Shown piece by piece: positions 15,131-27,265 of a DNA stretch of 64,000 nt (position 1 is the stretch's first letter; each line of letters starts with the position of its first letter). The position numbers were made by a program, and so were the translations under genes. The stretch covers positions 1 through 64,000 of the forward strand of contig JADJSY010000033.1 in assembly GCA_016711435.1 (NCBI GenBank), read 5' to 3'. The notes under the pieces are model-generated. The model was not told the DNA's origin and ran no database searches. It saw only the letters and a program-made list of their open reading frames with translations. Origin of the DNA: Lewinellaceae bacterium. GTDB taxonomy: Bacteria; Bacteroidota; Bacteroidia; Chitinophagales; Saprospiraceae.

Positions 15131-17872
15131 ATGAAAGATATTTCTGCCATTTCCAATGCACATCCGCAGTACATCGACTCGCTGTACCGCGCCTGGCAAA
15201 ACAACCCCGACTCCGTAGAATCCGACTGGCAGGCATTTTTCCGGGGCTTCGATTTTTCCCTCAGCGCTGCCAATGGCAATGGCGCTGCGCATACCGAAAG
15301 TAGCCCGGCGCAACTCCAGAAAGAATTTGGCGTCATCGGCCTCATTCACGGTTACCGCGACCGTGGGCATACCCTGTCCACAACCAATCCGATCAAACCG
15401 CGCAAAAACCGCAAACCGCGCCTCGACCTCGTCGACTATGGCCTGACGGAGGCTGATCTGGATGAAAAATTCACTGCCGGCTACGAAATCGGAATGCCGG
15501 GCGCTACCCTGCGCCAGATTATCGAGCGCCTGCAAGCGCTGTATTGCGGCAATATCGGTTTCGAGAGCACGCACGTTTTTGACAAAGAAAGACGCCAGTG
15601 GCTCCGCGAACAAATCGAAAATCGCAGCATGCGGCCCGATTTCGGTTTTCCCGTGGAAAAAAAGAAACGTATTCTTGAAAAACTCAACGGCGCCGTGGGT
15701 TTTGAGCAATTCTTAGCCACCAAGTTCGTCGGACAAAAACGATTCGGCCTGGAAGGCGGCGAAGCGGCCATTCCGGCCCTCGACGCCATGATCAACAAAT
15801 CTGCCGATGGAGAAACGCCTGTGGAAGAGGTCGTGATTGGAATGGCGCACCGGGGTCGCCTGAACGTGCTTTGCAACATCGTCGGCAAAACCTACGACCA
15901 GATTTTCAACGCCTTTGAAGATAAATCCATCCCGGATCAGAGTTTCGGTTCCGGCGACGTAAAATACCACCAGGGTTATTCTTCCCAGACCGAGGCCCTG
16001 AACGGGAAATCGCTTTATGTCAAATTGCTGCCCAACCCCAGCCACCTCGAAGCCGTCAATCCGGTGGTGGAAGGGTTCAGCCGCGCTAAATTGGATACGA
16101 TGTATGGCGGCATCTACGACCGGGTACTCCCGATCCTGATCCACGGCGACGCTGCGGTGGCCGGTCAAGGTATCGTGTACGAAGTCATCCAGATGATGAG
16201 TCTGGCAGGGTACAACACCGGCGGAACAGTGCATTTGGTCATCAACAACCAGATTGGGTTTACCACAGACTGGGCCGACGCCCGCTCTTCCACCTATTGT
16301 AGTTCTGTTGCGGAAGTGGTGCAGGCTCCCGTTTTCCACGTCAATGGCGACGACCCCGAAGCCGTGGTGTATGCCAGCGAATTGGCCGCCGAATACCGCC
16401 AGCGTTTTAATTCCGACGTGTTTGTCGACATGGTGTGCTACCGCAAAAACGGCCACAATGAGAGTGACGAACCGCGATTTACACAACCCGGCCTCTGGAA
16501 AATCATCGAAAAACATGAAGACCCGCGCAAAATCTACAGTGATATGCTGATCAAACGCGGCGATGTGGACGAGCAACTTGCCCGCAATATGGAGTCCGCT
16601 TTCAAGGCAGACCTCCAGGCCCGGCTCGATAATGTGCGCCAGAATCCGCTTCCGTACACCTATCAGGAACCGGAACTGATCTGGAAAGCGCTGAAAAAAA
16701 CATTCGACGATAAGGATTTTCAGGAAAGCCCCGATACCGGCGTGCCACGCCCTGTCATCGACCGGATTTTAAACCACCTGCTGACGTTTCCGGAAGGGTT
16801 TACCCCGCTCCCGCAAATTGCCAAAATCAACGACGCTAAAAAACAGTTGGTCAGCACCGGCAAAATCGACTGGGCGCTGGGCGAACTCCTGGCCTACGGC
16901 ACCATCCTGCTCGAAGGACGCGACGTGCGCATGAGCGGCCAGGATGTGAAACGCGGCACTTTCAGCCACCGCCACGCCTGCATTTTTGATGCCAACAACG
17001 ACCATGAGGTGAACCGCCTCGACGGTCTGAGCGACAAGCAGGGGAAAATGCGCATCTACAACTCGCTGTTGTCCGAATATGCCGTACTCGGTTTTGAATA
17101 CGGTTATGCCCTGGCTACACCCGATGCGCTGGTGCTCTGGGAAGCGCAATTCGGCGACTTCGCCAACGGCGCCGGCACGATCATCGACCAGTTTATTTTT
17201 GCCGGAGAAAGCAAATGGAGCCGTATGAACGGCCTGGTCATGTTGTTGCCGCACGGCTATGAAGGTCAAGGCCCGGAGCACTCTTCCGCCCGCCTCGAAC
17301 GTTTCCTGCAAGGTTGCGCAGAAAATAATGTGACGATTGCCAATGTCACTTCAGCAAGCAACTTTTTTCACTTGTTGCGCCGCCAACTGGTACGGCCTTT
17401 CCGCAAACCATTGATCGTGATGACGCCCAAATCGGCGTTGCGCGCGCCTTTCAACCTCGGAGAGATCAGTGAACTGGAAAGCGGTAATCGTTTTCGGGAA
17501 ATACTCGACGACACTTCCGTCAAAGCCAAAGAAGTAAAACGTGTTTTGGTTTGCTCCGGTAAAGTGTATTACGATCTGCTCAAGCGCCAGCAGGATGAAA
17601 AACGCACGGATGTGGCGATTGTCCGCCTCGAACAAATTTATCCTTTCCCGAAAAAACAGTTTGAAGCCCTGCTGAAAAAATACGGCAAAGCAGAACTTTT
17701 CTGGGTGCAGGAAGAGCCGCACAATATGGGCGCCTGGGGCTATCTGGCCACCAACCACTCGGAATACGGATGGCGCTGCGTGAGTCGCCGCTCCGCCGCA
17801 TCGCCCGCTACGGGTTTCCCGAAAGCGCATGAGAAGGAACAGGCGGAGATTGTGGCGGCATCCTTTTCTTAG
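15131..17872 (+). CDS. sucA: 2-oxoglutarate dehydrogenase E1 component
   Basis: 913 residues from ATG 15131 (MKDISAISNAHPQYIDSLYR), the typical SucA start with the YIDSLYRAWQ...W..FF lipoyl-succinyltransferase-docking segment; the frame is open upstream but lacks family similarity. Thiamine diphosphate region GMAHRGRLNVLCNIVGK near 237-255, HGDAAVAGQGIVYE near 337, NNQIGFTT near 372, and transketolase-like C-terminal half including LLPHGYEGQGPEHSSAR near 705. Catalyses oxidative decarboxylation of 2-oxoglutarate and succinyl transfer to E2 in the TCA cycle. sucB is not in this window. A TATTTTTG -7-like motif lies at 15092-15099. The stop codon is embedded in a GTGAGAAG repeat. Confidence 0.96.
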   Translation: MKDISAISNAHPQYIDSLYRAWQNNPDSVESDWQAFFRGFDFSLSAANGNGAAHTESSPAQLQKEFGVIGLIHGYRDRGHTLSTTNPIKPRKNRKPRLDLVDYGLTEADLDEKFTAGYEIGMPGATLRQIIERLQALYCGNIGFESTHVFDKERRQWLREQIENRSMRPDFGFPVEKKKRILEKLNGAVGFEQFLATKFVGQKRFGLEGGEAAIPALDAMINKSADGETPVEEVVIGMAHRGRLNVLCNIVGKTYDQIFNAFEDKSIPDQSFGSGDVKYHQGYSSQTEALNGKSLYVKLLPNPSHLEAVNPVVEGFSRAKLDTMYGGIYDRVLPILIHGDAAVAGQGIVYEVIQMMSLAGYNTGGTVHLVINNQIGFTTDWADARSSTYCSSVAEVVQAPVFHVNGDDPEAVVYASELAAEYRQRFNSDVFVDMVCYRKNGHNESDEPRFTQPGLWKIIEKHEDPRKIYSDMLIKRGDVDEQLARNMESAFKADLQARLDNVRQNPLPYTYQEPELIWKALKKTFDDKDFQESPDTGVPRPVIDRILNHLLTFPEGFTPLPQIAKINDAKKQLVSTGKIDWALGELLAYGTILLEGRDVRMSGQDVKRGTFSHRHACIFDANNDHEVNRLDGLSDKQGKMRIYNSLLSEYAVLGFEYGYALATPDALVLWEAQFGDFANGAGTIIDQFIFAGESKWSRMNGLVMLLPHGYEGQGPEHSSARLERFLQGCAENNVTIANVTSASNFFHLLRRQLVRPFRKPLIVMTPKSALRAPFNLGEISELESGNRFREILDDTSVKAKEVKRVLVCSGKVYYDLLKRQQDEKRTDVAIVRLEQIYPFPKKQFEALLKKYGKAELFWVQEEPHNMGAWGYLATNHSEYGWRCVSRRSAASPATGFPKAHEKEQAEIVAASFS

Positions 17873-17903
17873 AGGTGAGAAGTGAGAGGGTGAGAAGTGA
17901 GAG
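17871..17903. repeat. GTGAGAAGTGAG-class repeat arm at sucA stop
   Basis: AGAGGTGAGAAGTGAG begins at the sucA stop codon and is partly repeated. The same 16-mer occurs at the ends of the HNH gene (about 22325) and the MFS gene (about 39772). No matching right arm is seen here; the poly-G artefact lies about 115 bp downstream. Confidence 0.7.
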
Positions 17904-17993
17904 ATACAGCATCCCGGTTTTCCTTTGGTGGGAGGGCCGGGATGTTTTTTTGTGTACCGCCTCCCTATCTTTACCCCACATCAATTCCCGAAC

Positions 17994-20864
<2,871 letters not shown>

Positions 20865-20871
20865 CAGGCCT

Positions 20872-21384
20872 ATGAAACAATTCATTTTTTTGTTCGGCCT
20901 GTTGTTCCTGCTTTCCATGCGACCGGCGCATCCCTTGAAAATGTGCGTCTGCCATGCGAAATACCAGCCCGAAACAGGCCGGCTACTGCTGACTTTCCGG
21001 TTCTTCTGGGACGACCTGGAACGCGCCCTCGAACAACAAACCGGGCGCGACCTGGACCTTACCCAAATCACGGCAGCCAACAACCGCCTGCTGACGGATT
21101 TTGTAACGAAACAGTTTGATCTCCACATCAACCGGCAGCAGATTCAGTTGCGCCACACAGCCTCCTCCATCGACGATGTGGTGTTGATCGTGGAGTTTGA
21201 TGCTGAAGCATTTACGCCCGCTTCAGTGTACGACATCGACCTGAGCAATCAGATTTTGCTGGATGTATTTCCCGACCAGTATAATATGGTGCGTTTCGAT
21301 TTTTTCGGCGACGGCAACCTGGAAACCATGCGTTTTGAACGGGCGGAGCGCAGATTGATGAAGCATATTGTTCGGCGGAATTAA
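20872..21384 (+). CDS. DUF6702 family protein, probably periplasmic
   Basis: 170 residues. Signal peptide (about 1-21, FIFLFGLLFLLSM), then HPLKMCVCHAKYQPETG, which corresponds to the family's HP..VS..EI.YN. opening, and LLLTFRFFWDDLERALEQ, the hallmark F.DD.E..L segment. Members form a beta sandwich of unknown function and often sit beside metallopeptidase or outer-membrane genes. Starts 7 bases after the phosphatase stop, so probably co-transcribed with it. The unusual CVC pair near the mature N-terminus could be a disulphide or metal site. Confidence 0.75.
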   Translation: MKQFIFLFGLLFLLSMRPAHPLKMCVCHAKYQPETGRLLLTFRFFWDDLERALEQQTGRDLDLTQITAANNRLLTDFVTKQFDLHINRQQIQLRHTASSIDDVVLIVEFDAEAFTPASVYDIDLSNQILLDVFPDQYNMVRFDFFGDGNLETMRFERAERRLMKHIVRRN

Positions 21385-21503
21385 AGGCGAATCAGACGCT
21401 CGCCTGGTATCGAGGAATCTCAAATTTTTACAAAACTTCCCTGCCAGCCTTGATTCTTAGCCAAAAGAACGTATTTTTGTACATCTTTTTTCAGTTCCAC
21501 AAG

Positions 21504-21905
21504 ATGTCTTTAACCATTCAATTGCCATTTTCCATAGAACAACAGCTGCGCGACAAAGCCGCACGGCAGGGTGTTTCATTGGAAAAATATGTGGCACAGG
21601 TGCTTTCGAGTGGTATTTCCGATGCAAGTGGACAGCAGTCGCCCAGTCTTACGGAAGACGACTTATTGCTAAAAATCAATACTTCCATTGTTTCTCAAAA
21701 AGAACTGGAGCGTTTTCATTTCCTCGACAGGCGTAGGCAGGCAGAAAAACTCACGCAAAAAGAACACGAAGAACTGGTTCGGCTGGTGAACCGTATTGAA
21801 ATAGCACATGCCGAACGCCTAAAATGGGTACTGACTTTGGCTTCCATTCGTAAAGTTTCGTTTCAACAACTATTGGCAGATTTGGGCATCAAACCCGCTG
21901 GGTAA
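21504..21905 (+). CDS. small antitoxin-like partner of HNH nuclease
   Basis: 133 residues from ATG 21504 (MSLTIQLPFSIEQQLRDKAA). The N-terminal 45 residues look like a ribbon-helix-helix/antitoxin-type unit: a beta strand, then two helices with EKYVAQVL. The C-terminal half is a charged helical region rich in Glu/Arg. The stop is 6 bases before the HNH start, so the two form a transcriptional pair. Such small-protein/HNH pairs recur in Bacteroidota and Cyanobacteria. An antitoxin-like control role is an inference. Confidence 0.65.
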   Translation: MSLTIQLPFSIEQQLRDKAARQGVSLEKYVAQVLSSGISDASGQQSPSLTEDDLLLKINTSIVSQKELERFHFLDRRRQAEKLTQKEHEELVRLVNRIEIAHAERLKWVLTLASIRKVSFQQLLADLGIKPAG

Positions 21906-21911
21906 TGCACA

Positions 21912-22325
21912 ATGAAAAGTAAACGCTTGAGAAAGCTCGTCTTCGAACGTGCGCGTGGTTGTTGTGAGTATTGTCTTTCCCAGGTAAAATATGCTCCCGA
22001 TCCTTTTTCCATAGAACACATTATGCCGCGTTCCAAAGGCGGCAGTGATGATCCTGACAACCTGGCCTGGGCATGTATGGGTTGTAATGGCATCAAGTAT
22101 AATGATACTTCAGCCATTGATCCTATTACGATGGAAACGGTGCCACTGCACAATCCGCGCACCCAGAACTGGTCGGAACATTTTCAATGGAGTTCTACGC
22201 TTACGCATGTTTTCGGACGCACAGCGATCGGCCGGGCTACAGTGGAGAAATTGAGCCTGAACCGCGAAGGCCTTGTCAATTTGCGGGAAGTACTGGCTGC
22301 TATTGGAGAACACCCGCCTTTTTAG
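21912..22325 (+). CDS. HNH endonuclease
   Basis: 137 residues. Zinc-knuckle CEYC near residue 18, FSIEHIMPRSKGGSDDPDNL (the H of HNH and the Asn-containing loop, about 33-52) and CMGCN at about 57-61, which together complete a zinc-stabilised beta-beta-alpha-metal nuclease core. Predicted to cleave DNA or RNA; substrate unknown. Paired with the small gene at 21504-21905. Its stop codon is the first base of a GTGAGAAG repeat. Could be a toxin-like or mobile-element-derived defence nuclease; nothing in the sequence decides which. Confidence 0.85.
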   Translation: MKSKRLRKLVFERARGCCEYCLSQVKYAPDPFSIEHIMPRSKGGSDDPDNLAWACMGCNGIKYNDTSAIDPITMETVPLHNPRTQNWSEHFQWSSTLTHVFGRTAIGRATVEKLSLNREGLVNLREVLAAIGEHPPF

Positions 22326-22450
22326 AGGTGAGAAGTGAGGAAGTTATTGGTTAGTTCAGTTATCAGTGGGAAACGCTTGGCTAAATTATCGACTTAAGCC
22401 AAGCGTTTCCACACTAATAACTGATAACCAATAACTAATAACCAATAATC
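22323..22450. repeat. intergenic palindrome, TTATTGGTTA class
   Basis: A GTGAGAAG word at the HNH stop is followed by arms built of TTATTGGTTAGTT..., meeting around GGGAAACGCTTGGCT/AGCCAAGCGTTTCC. The right arm (AACTGATAACCAATAACTAA) encodes the last residues (IIGY-stop) of the convergent phosphatase. Confidence 0.85.
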
Positions 22451-24093
22451 AGAGGCTCAATCACCTGCCCCGTCGTCCCGTTGGGCTGCGCGATACGCAG
22501 CATAGCCGATAAAGTCGGTGCAATGTCCGTGATACTAATTGGTGCGTAGCTGCGCCCATGCGGCACTTTCCAGCCGTGCCAGATCAGGGGTACATGCGTG
22601 TCGTAGGCATACGGCGAACCGTGTGTAGTACCTCCGAGTTTGAAGGCTTTGTCATCGGCATGCCAGGCCGGGTCGAGTTGGAACATAATGTCGCCTGATC
22701 GACGGGGGTGGATACCCCGGCGGGTTTCGGCAGCAAAAGGAAATTCAAGTGGGAAGGACGTAAGTTCGTCGCGGGTAAATGCATCATACACGCCTTTTTG
22801 CGCCCGCAGGTAGTCGATTGCAATATGGGCTACTTCATCGGGGTTCATATCCAGATCATTGAGGGCTTCCCAGTTGAGCCAGATTTGCTGGTTACCCACT
22901 TCGTGAATAAAATCGCCGGGCATACCAAGTTGGGCTGCAAGCAAATTTTCAAGATTGGCTTCTAATTTACTTTCTTCAAAAACGCCGGCGGGGATACGCA
23001 GGTCCTGCATGTGTACGGGCGTTTCAGCACCGCCGTGATCGGCTGTCAGAAAAACGAGCACATTGTTTTTGCCGAATTTTTTATCCAGGTAGTCCATCAT
23101 GCGAGCGATGTCGCGGTCGAGCTGCAGGTATACGTCTTCCATTTCTTCGCCGTGGATACCGAACTGGTGGGCGCAGTAGTCGGTGCTGGAAAAACTAAGG
23201 CAGAGAAAGTCTGGGGCATCGTCCAGGCCAAGGCCCATTTTATCAATGGATTCAAGCGCAAAATCGAGGGTGAGTGTATTACCGATCGGGGTAAAGCGCA
23301 GCACGCCAAAGCCCTGGGCGTTGCGCAATTCGGGCATGTTGTAAGGCATATTGCCCGGAAAATTGCCGTATTTTCCTTTGTTGTATTTGTCCCATCCTGC
23401 AAAACTCTCGTCGTAGCGCAAGGTCGAGTCGGTGGCCCAGGGTTTGGAGAGGTATTGTTCCGGCAGGCGGCGGGCATTAAAATCCTGCACCCAGGCAGGC
23501 AAGCCCATCGAATCAGGATAATAAGTAGAAGTGATCCAGTTGCCGGTGGCGTCATCAAACCAGTAGCAGGCATTCGGAATATGTCCGGCAGGGAGGATGC
23601 TTGCCCGGTCTTTCAGGCAAACGCCTACTACTTTCGACTTGAAATTATTGGACAAGCGCAACTCATCCGTAATGGTGGTGGAGAGCATTACCGTTGGCGA
23701 GTGCTGGCCAACCCTTTCGGTAGGGCTACCTACTGTTTTATATCGTTTATCCGTTGTTACATAGCGGTGTTCGCCCCATTCCGGATCCCACCAGTCATTG
23801 CCGATAATACCGTTGACGGAAGGTGTTGTGCCGGTGTAAATGGCAGCATGGCCGGGCGCAGTATAGGTTGGAGTAAAGTTGTATTTGGTGTTTTCACAGG
23901 AAAAGCCCTCTGATAAGAGGCGTTTGAAGCCGCAGGGCACATATTTAGACTGGTAGCGATACAGAAAATCGTAGCGCATCTGGTCCACCACAATGCCTAC
24001 GATCAATTTGGGCTGTGCGGGTGTGTTGTTTTGGGTAAAACCGGAAATGGGAAAGCATAAAGCTGCGATGAATAGGAGTGCTTTGTATGGCAT
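22435..24093 (-). CDS. pafA: PafA-type alkaline phosphatase
   Basis: 552 residues from the ATG at 24093 (MPYKALLFIA), which opens a signal peptide ending near GFTQ; an upstream ATG at 24126 is disfavoured. The alkaline phosphatase superfamily core includes DQMRYDFLYRY (first metal Asp), the Thr nucleophile in YTAPGHAAIYTGT (about residue 80), DHGG and HGSPYAYDTHVPLIWHG (metal ligands). PafA enzymes are calcium-activated periplasmic phosphatases releasing phosphate from many monoesters in Bacteroidota. Length is normal. Convergent with the HNH gene across a palindrome that supplies the final codons. Confidence 0.88.
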   Translation of the reverse strand: MPYKALLFIAALCFPISGFTQNNTPAQPKLIVGIVVDQMRYDFLYRYQSKYVPCGFKRLLSEGFSCENTKYNFTPTYTAPGHAAIYTGTTPSVNGIIGNDWWDPEWGEHRYVTTDKRYKTVGSPTERVGQHSPTVMLSTTITDELRLSNNFKSKVVGVCLKDRASILPAGHIPNACYWFDDATGNWITSTYYPDSMGLPAWVQDFNARRLPEQYLSKPWATDSTLRYDESFAGWDKYNKGKYGNFPGNMPYNMPELRNAQGFGVLRFTPIGNTLTLDFALESIDKMGLGLDDAPDFLCLSFSSTDYCAHQFGIHGEEMEDVYLQLDRDIARMMDYLDKKFGKNNVLVFLTADHGGAETPVHMQDLRIPAGVFEESKLEANLENLLAAQLGMPGDFIHEVGNQQIWLNWEALNDLDMNPDEVAHIAIDYLRAQKGVYDAFTRDELTSFPLEFPFAAETRRGIHPRRSGDIMFQLDPAWHADDKAFKLGGTTHGSPYAYDTHVPLIWHGWKVPHGRSYAPISITDIAPTLSAMLRIAQPNGTTGQVIEPLIIGY

Positions 24094-24227
24094 CTGATGC
24101 AGATTAATGGTTGAGTGATCGTGCAAAGTTGGGTAAAGCGGATTAATAAAACGTAAACTTTTACCTTTTGCCGCTTTGTTCTTTTACTTAATGCGTGCAG
24201 GAAACTATGCCGGGAAATAAAATTCTG

Positions 24228-24235
24228 TACTTTTG
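24228..24235 (+). promoter_or_regulatory. candidate -7 element ahead of hppA
   Basis: TACTTTTG matches TAnnTTTG, 88 bases upstream of the hppA ATG. No TTTG is seen at the -33 position. Confidence 0.4.
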
Positions 24236-24323
24236 CCGCCGTTTTGGCCGCATACCTTTTGCAAAATGGCCAATTTCGGATACCAAATTATTCTAACTTT
24301 CACGTCAAAACAAAACTTAACGG

Positions 24324-26612
24324 ATGAGTTCTCTTATTTACATACTTCCGTTTTTTGGAGTTATCGGCCTGTTGTATATGTTCATTCTGCAAGGCTGGGT
24401 GACCAAACAAGATGCCGGTGATGAAAAAATGCAGGGCATTGCCAAAAATATCGCTGATGGCGCTATGGCTTTTCTAAAAGCCGAGTATCGCGTATTATCC
24501 ATTTTTGTGCTGATTGCAGCCGTACTATTAGGCTGGCTGGGCACACAGGTAGAAACCAGTCACCCGCTGATCGTTTTTGCTTTTGTGGTTGGAGCATTAT
24601 TCTCCGTACTGGCAGGTTTTATGGGTATGCGTATTGCTACCAAAGCCAATGTGCGCACCACGCAGGCCGCCCGTACCAGTCTGGCACAAGCCCTGAAAGT
24701 TTCATTCAACGGCGGCTCGGTCATGGGCCTTGGCGTAGCAGGTCTGGCCGTATTGGGTCTCAGCCTGTTGTTTGCACTGTTCTATAACTTTTTTATGGGA
24801 GGCATGTATGGCCCGGACGGTTATGAAAAAATGTCGCGCGTACTGGAAGTGCTCGCCGGTTTCTCGCTCGGCGCTGAATCCATCGCTTTGTTTGCCCGTG
24901 TAGGCGGCGGTATTTATACCAAAGCTGCCGACGTAGGCGCCGACCTCGTGGGTAAAGTGGAAGCTGGTATCCCGGAAGACGATCCGCGCAACCCTGCCAC
25001 GATTGCCGATAACGTAGGCGATAACGTAGGCGACGTAGCCGGTATGGGCGCCGACCTGTTCGGTTCTTATGTGGCTACCGTTTTGGCGACTATGGTACTT
25101 GGTAACTCCGTGATCCGCGACTCCGGCGGCATCGACGATGCATTCGGCGGGATCGGTCCGATTTTGCTGCCTGTGCTGATTGCGGGTATCGGCATTCTGT
25201 TGTCTATCATCGGTATGTGGCTGGTGCGTGTAAAAGATAACGCAGAAGTAAACTCCGACACCGTACAAGGCGCACTCAACCGCGGCAACTGGGCGAGTAT
25301 CATCCTCACGGGTGTTGTTTGCTACCCGCTCACACAGTGGATGCTGCCGGAACAGATGACTATGGTTTTCTTCGGCCAGGGCGCTGTCATCGTAAGCAGC
25401 ACCAATGTATTCAGCGCAATGATAGTGGGCCTTGTTGTAGGCGCCCTGATTTCCGCTATTACAGAATACTATACGGGATTGGGCAAAAAACCGATCCTGA
25501 ACATCGTTCGCCAGTCGGCTACCGGCCACGCCACGAACGTTATTGCCGGTCTCGCTACCGGTATGATGAGTACCTGGATGCCGGTTGTGCTGTTTGCAGG
25601 CGCTATCTGGAGCACCTATTCCTTAGCCGGATTCTACGGGGTGGCAATCGCCGCTTCCGCTATGATGGCCACCACTGCCATGCAACTGGCCATCGACGCA
25701 TTCGGCCCGATTGCCGACAACGCAGGCGGTATTGCTGAAATGAGTGAATTGCCGAAAGATGTGCGCGGTCGCACAGACGTGCTCGACTCCGTGGGTAACA
25801 CCACCGCTGCGATTGGCAAAGGTTTCGCTATCGCTTCTGCCGCACTCACGGCGCTGGGCCTTTTTGCGGCTTATGTAAATTTCACGGGCATCGAAGGGAT
25901 TAATATCTTTAAAGCAGACGTACTCGCTGCCTTGTTCCTCGGCGGAATGATTCCGGTGGTTTTCTCCGCTTTCGCGATGCAAAGTGTGGGCCGCGCTGCT
26001 ATGGATATGGTAGAAGAAGTGCGCCGCCAGTTCCGCGAAATTCCGGGACTGCTGGAAGGTACCGGCAAAGCCGATTACCAGCGCTGCGTTGAAATTTCGA
26101 CCCGCGCTGCCCTGCGCGAAATGATGCCTCCGGGCCTTATTACCATCATCACCCCGATTGCTGTGGGTTTCCTGATGGGGCCTGAAGCATTGGGCGGCTA
26201 TATGGCCGGTGTAACCGTGAGCGGTGTTATGTGGGCTATTTTCCAGTCCAATGCCGGCGGCGCATGGGACAACGCGAAAAAATCTTTCGAGAAAGGGGTG
26301 GAGATCAACGGCCAGATGTTCTACAAAGGCTCTGATCCGCACAAGGCGGCTGTCACCGGCGATACCGTAGGCGACCCGTTCAAAGATACTTCCGGTCCAT
26401 CCATGAACATCCTGATCAAACTGACCTGCCTCGTCGGCCTGACGATTGCGCCGATCCTGGGCGGTCACATGAGCGATCGCGATACCGGTATGAAACAGCC
26501 TGAACCAAAAATGGAACAGAAAGCGCCCGATGCCTTGCAGCGAGTCTGTTCCATTGATTTGGGGCAGACTCGTTTGTTTTTGGCGAACTTTCCCAGTGAG
26601 GCGGTGACTTGA
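24324..26612 (+). CDS. hppA: proton-pumping membrane pyrophosphatase, K+-dependent type
   Basis: 762 residues with about 16 transmembrane helices. Substrate-site signature GGGIYTKAADVGADLVGKVE (about 194-213) followed by DNVGDNVGDVAGMGADLFGS. The second site is GDTVGDPFKDTSGPS near the C-terminus. GNTTAAIGKG carries Ala where K+-independent enzymes have Lys, so K+-dependent. Couples PPi hydrolysis to cation export across the inner membrane. The last about 30 residues are odd: the reading frame passes through a terminator-like hairpin (26539-26583) and stops inside a perfect palindrome (26595-26627), so the true C-terminus may be shorter. Confidence 0.95.
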   Translation: MSSLIYILPFFGVIGLLYMFILQGWVTKQDAGDEKMQGIAKNIADGAMAFLKAEYRVLSIFVLIAAVLLGWLGTQVETSHPLIVFAFVVGALFSVLAGFMGMRIATKANVRTTQAARTSLAQALKVSFNGGSVMGLGVAGLAVLGLSLLFALFYNFFMGGMYGPDGYEKMSRVLEVLAGFSLGAESIALFARVGGGIYTKAADVGADLVGKVEAGIPEDDPRNPATIADNVGDNVGDVAGMGADLFGSYVATVLATMVLGNSVIRDSGGIDDAFGGIGPILLPVLIAGIGILLSIIGMWLVRVKDNAEVNSDTVQGALNRGNWASIILTGVVCYPLTQWMLPEQMTMVFFGQGAVIVSSTNVFSAMIVGLVVGALISAITEYYTGLGKKPILNIVRQSATGHATNVIAGLATGMMSTWMPVVLFAGAIWSTYSLAGFYGVAIAASAMMATTAMQLAIDAFGPIADNAGGIAEMSELPKDVRGRTDVLDSVGNTTAAIGKGFAIASAALTALGLFAAYVNFTGIEGINIFKADVLAALFLGGMIPVVFSAFAMQSVGRAAMDMVEEVRRQFREIPGLLEGTGKADYQRCVEISTRAALREMMPPGLITIITPIAVGFLMGPEALGGYMAGVTVSGVMWAIFQSNAGGAWDNAKKSFEKGVEINGQMFYKGSDPHKAAVTGDTVGDPFKDTSGPSMNILIKLTCLVGLTIAPILGGHMSDRDTGMKQPEPKMEQKAPDALQRVCSIDLGQTRLFLANFPSEAVT
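26539..26583 (+). terminator. terminator-like hairpin inside the hppA 3' end
   Basis: AGCGAGTCTG (26539-26548) pairs with CAGACTCGTT (26565-26574), followed by a T-rich tail. It shares GCGAGTCTGTTCCA with the terminator at 27188-27234, suggesting duplication. It lies within the open hppA frame. Confidence 0.55.
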
Positions 26613-26627
26613 AGTCACCGCCTCACT
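26595..26627. repeat. perfect 16-bp palindrome overlapping the hppA stop
   Basis: AGTGAGGCGGTGACTT at 26595-26610, one base, then AAGTCACCGCCTCACT at 26612-26627. The TGA stop of hppA (26610-26612) is at the dyad centre. No T tract follows. Confidence 0.75.
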
Positions 26628-26730
26628 ACACCCAACGAAAAAAAATCACAGGTGCGTGGGTACATTTTTCCCCTTGCGAACACAGGTATACAGATTTCAC
26701 ATTTTCAAAAAAACAATTCAATTAAAAACA

Positions 26731-27162
26731 ATGAAAATTCTGTTTCCTTTTTTCGCTTTACTGTTGGTCGTCGTTGCCAGTTCTTTCACAACGCCCTGCT
26801 GCTACACCGGAAGCGCCTGCGGCAGCAGTTGATTATTTTCTGAAAATCGAAGGCATCGATGGTGAATCCACGGATGACAAACACAAACAATGGATCGATA
26901 TAGATTCGTATTCGCTGAACCGCGCAGCCCAAACCGTTCAAATCGTTCGCAGGACTACCAGCAGATCTTCTGCCAAAATTGCGCTTTTCTGCGCAAGGGG
27001 CAGCACATCAAAAAAGCAGTGCTGCATGTCAGAAAAAGTGGCGGGGACTATATGAAAATCGAACTGGAAAATGTTCTGATTACGAGCTACCAGACTTCCG
27101 CCAGCAGCAGCGGTATTCCGACGGAGTCGTTTTCTTTGAATTTTACAAAGGTTACTTTTTGA
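26731..27162 (+). CDS. Hcp-family protein with signal peptide, frameshifted twice
   Basis: Reassembled length 143 residues. From ATG 26731 a signal peptide is read (MKILFPFFALLLVVVASSF). One C too many at 26794-26796 shifts the frame to PAATPEAPAAAVDYFLKIEG, then IDGESTDDKHKQWIDIDSYS, the typical Hcp opening. A missing base near 26991-27000 shifts again to GQHIKKAVLHVRKSGGDYMK through SFSLNFTKVTF. Hcp proteins build the type VI secretion tube. Versions with a Sec signal occur in Bacteroidota outside T6SS loci, and no T6SS genes are seen here. Function in this context is unknown. The middle (about residues 60-75) aligns poorly, so another error is possible. Confidence 0.7.
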
Positions 27163-27187
27163 CGTTACGTTCATTCATGGTGCGACA

Positions 27188-27234
27188 CAAAAAAGCGAGT
27201 CTGTTCCAATCCCTGGAACAGACTCGCTTTTTTT
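27188..27234 (+). terminator. rho-independent terminator
   Basis: AAAAAAGCGAGTCTGTTCCA, short loop, TGGAACAGACTCGCTTTTTT. Long perfect stem plus T7, 26 bases after the Hcp-like gene. Confidence 0.9.
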
Positions 27235-27265
27235 ATGCCCAAACCTCAAGACATTAGGCTTCCCC

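Noticed and set aside
26538..26627. Treating the hppA 3' hairpins as an attenuator or riboswitch for the Hcp-like gene
   Set aside because: No antiterminator alternative or ligand-binding fold can be seen; a duplicated terminator and simple palindrome suffice.
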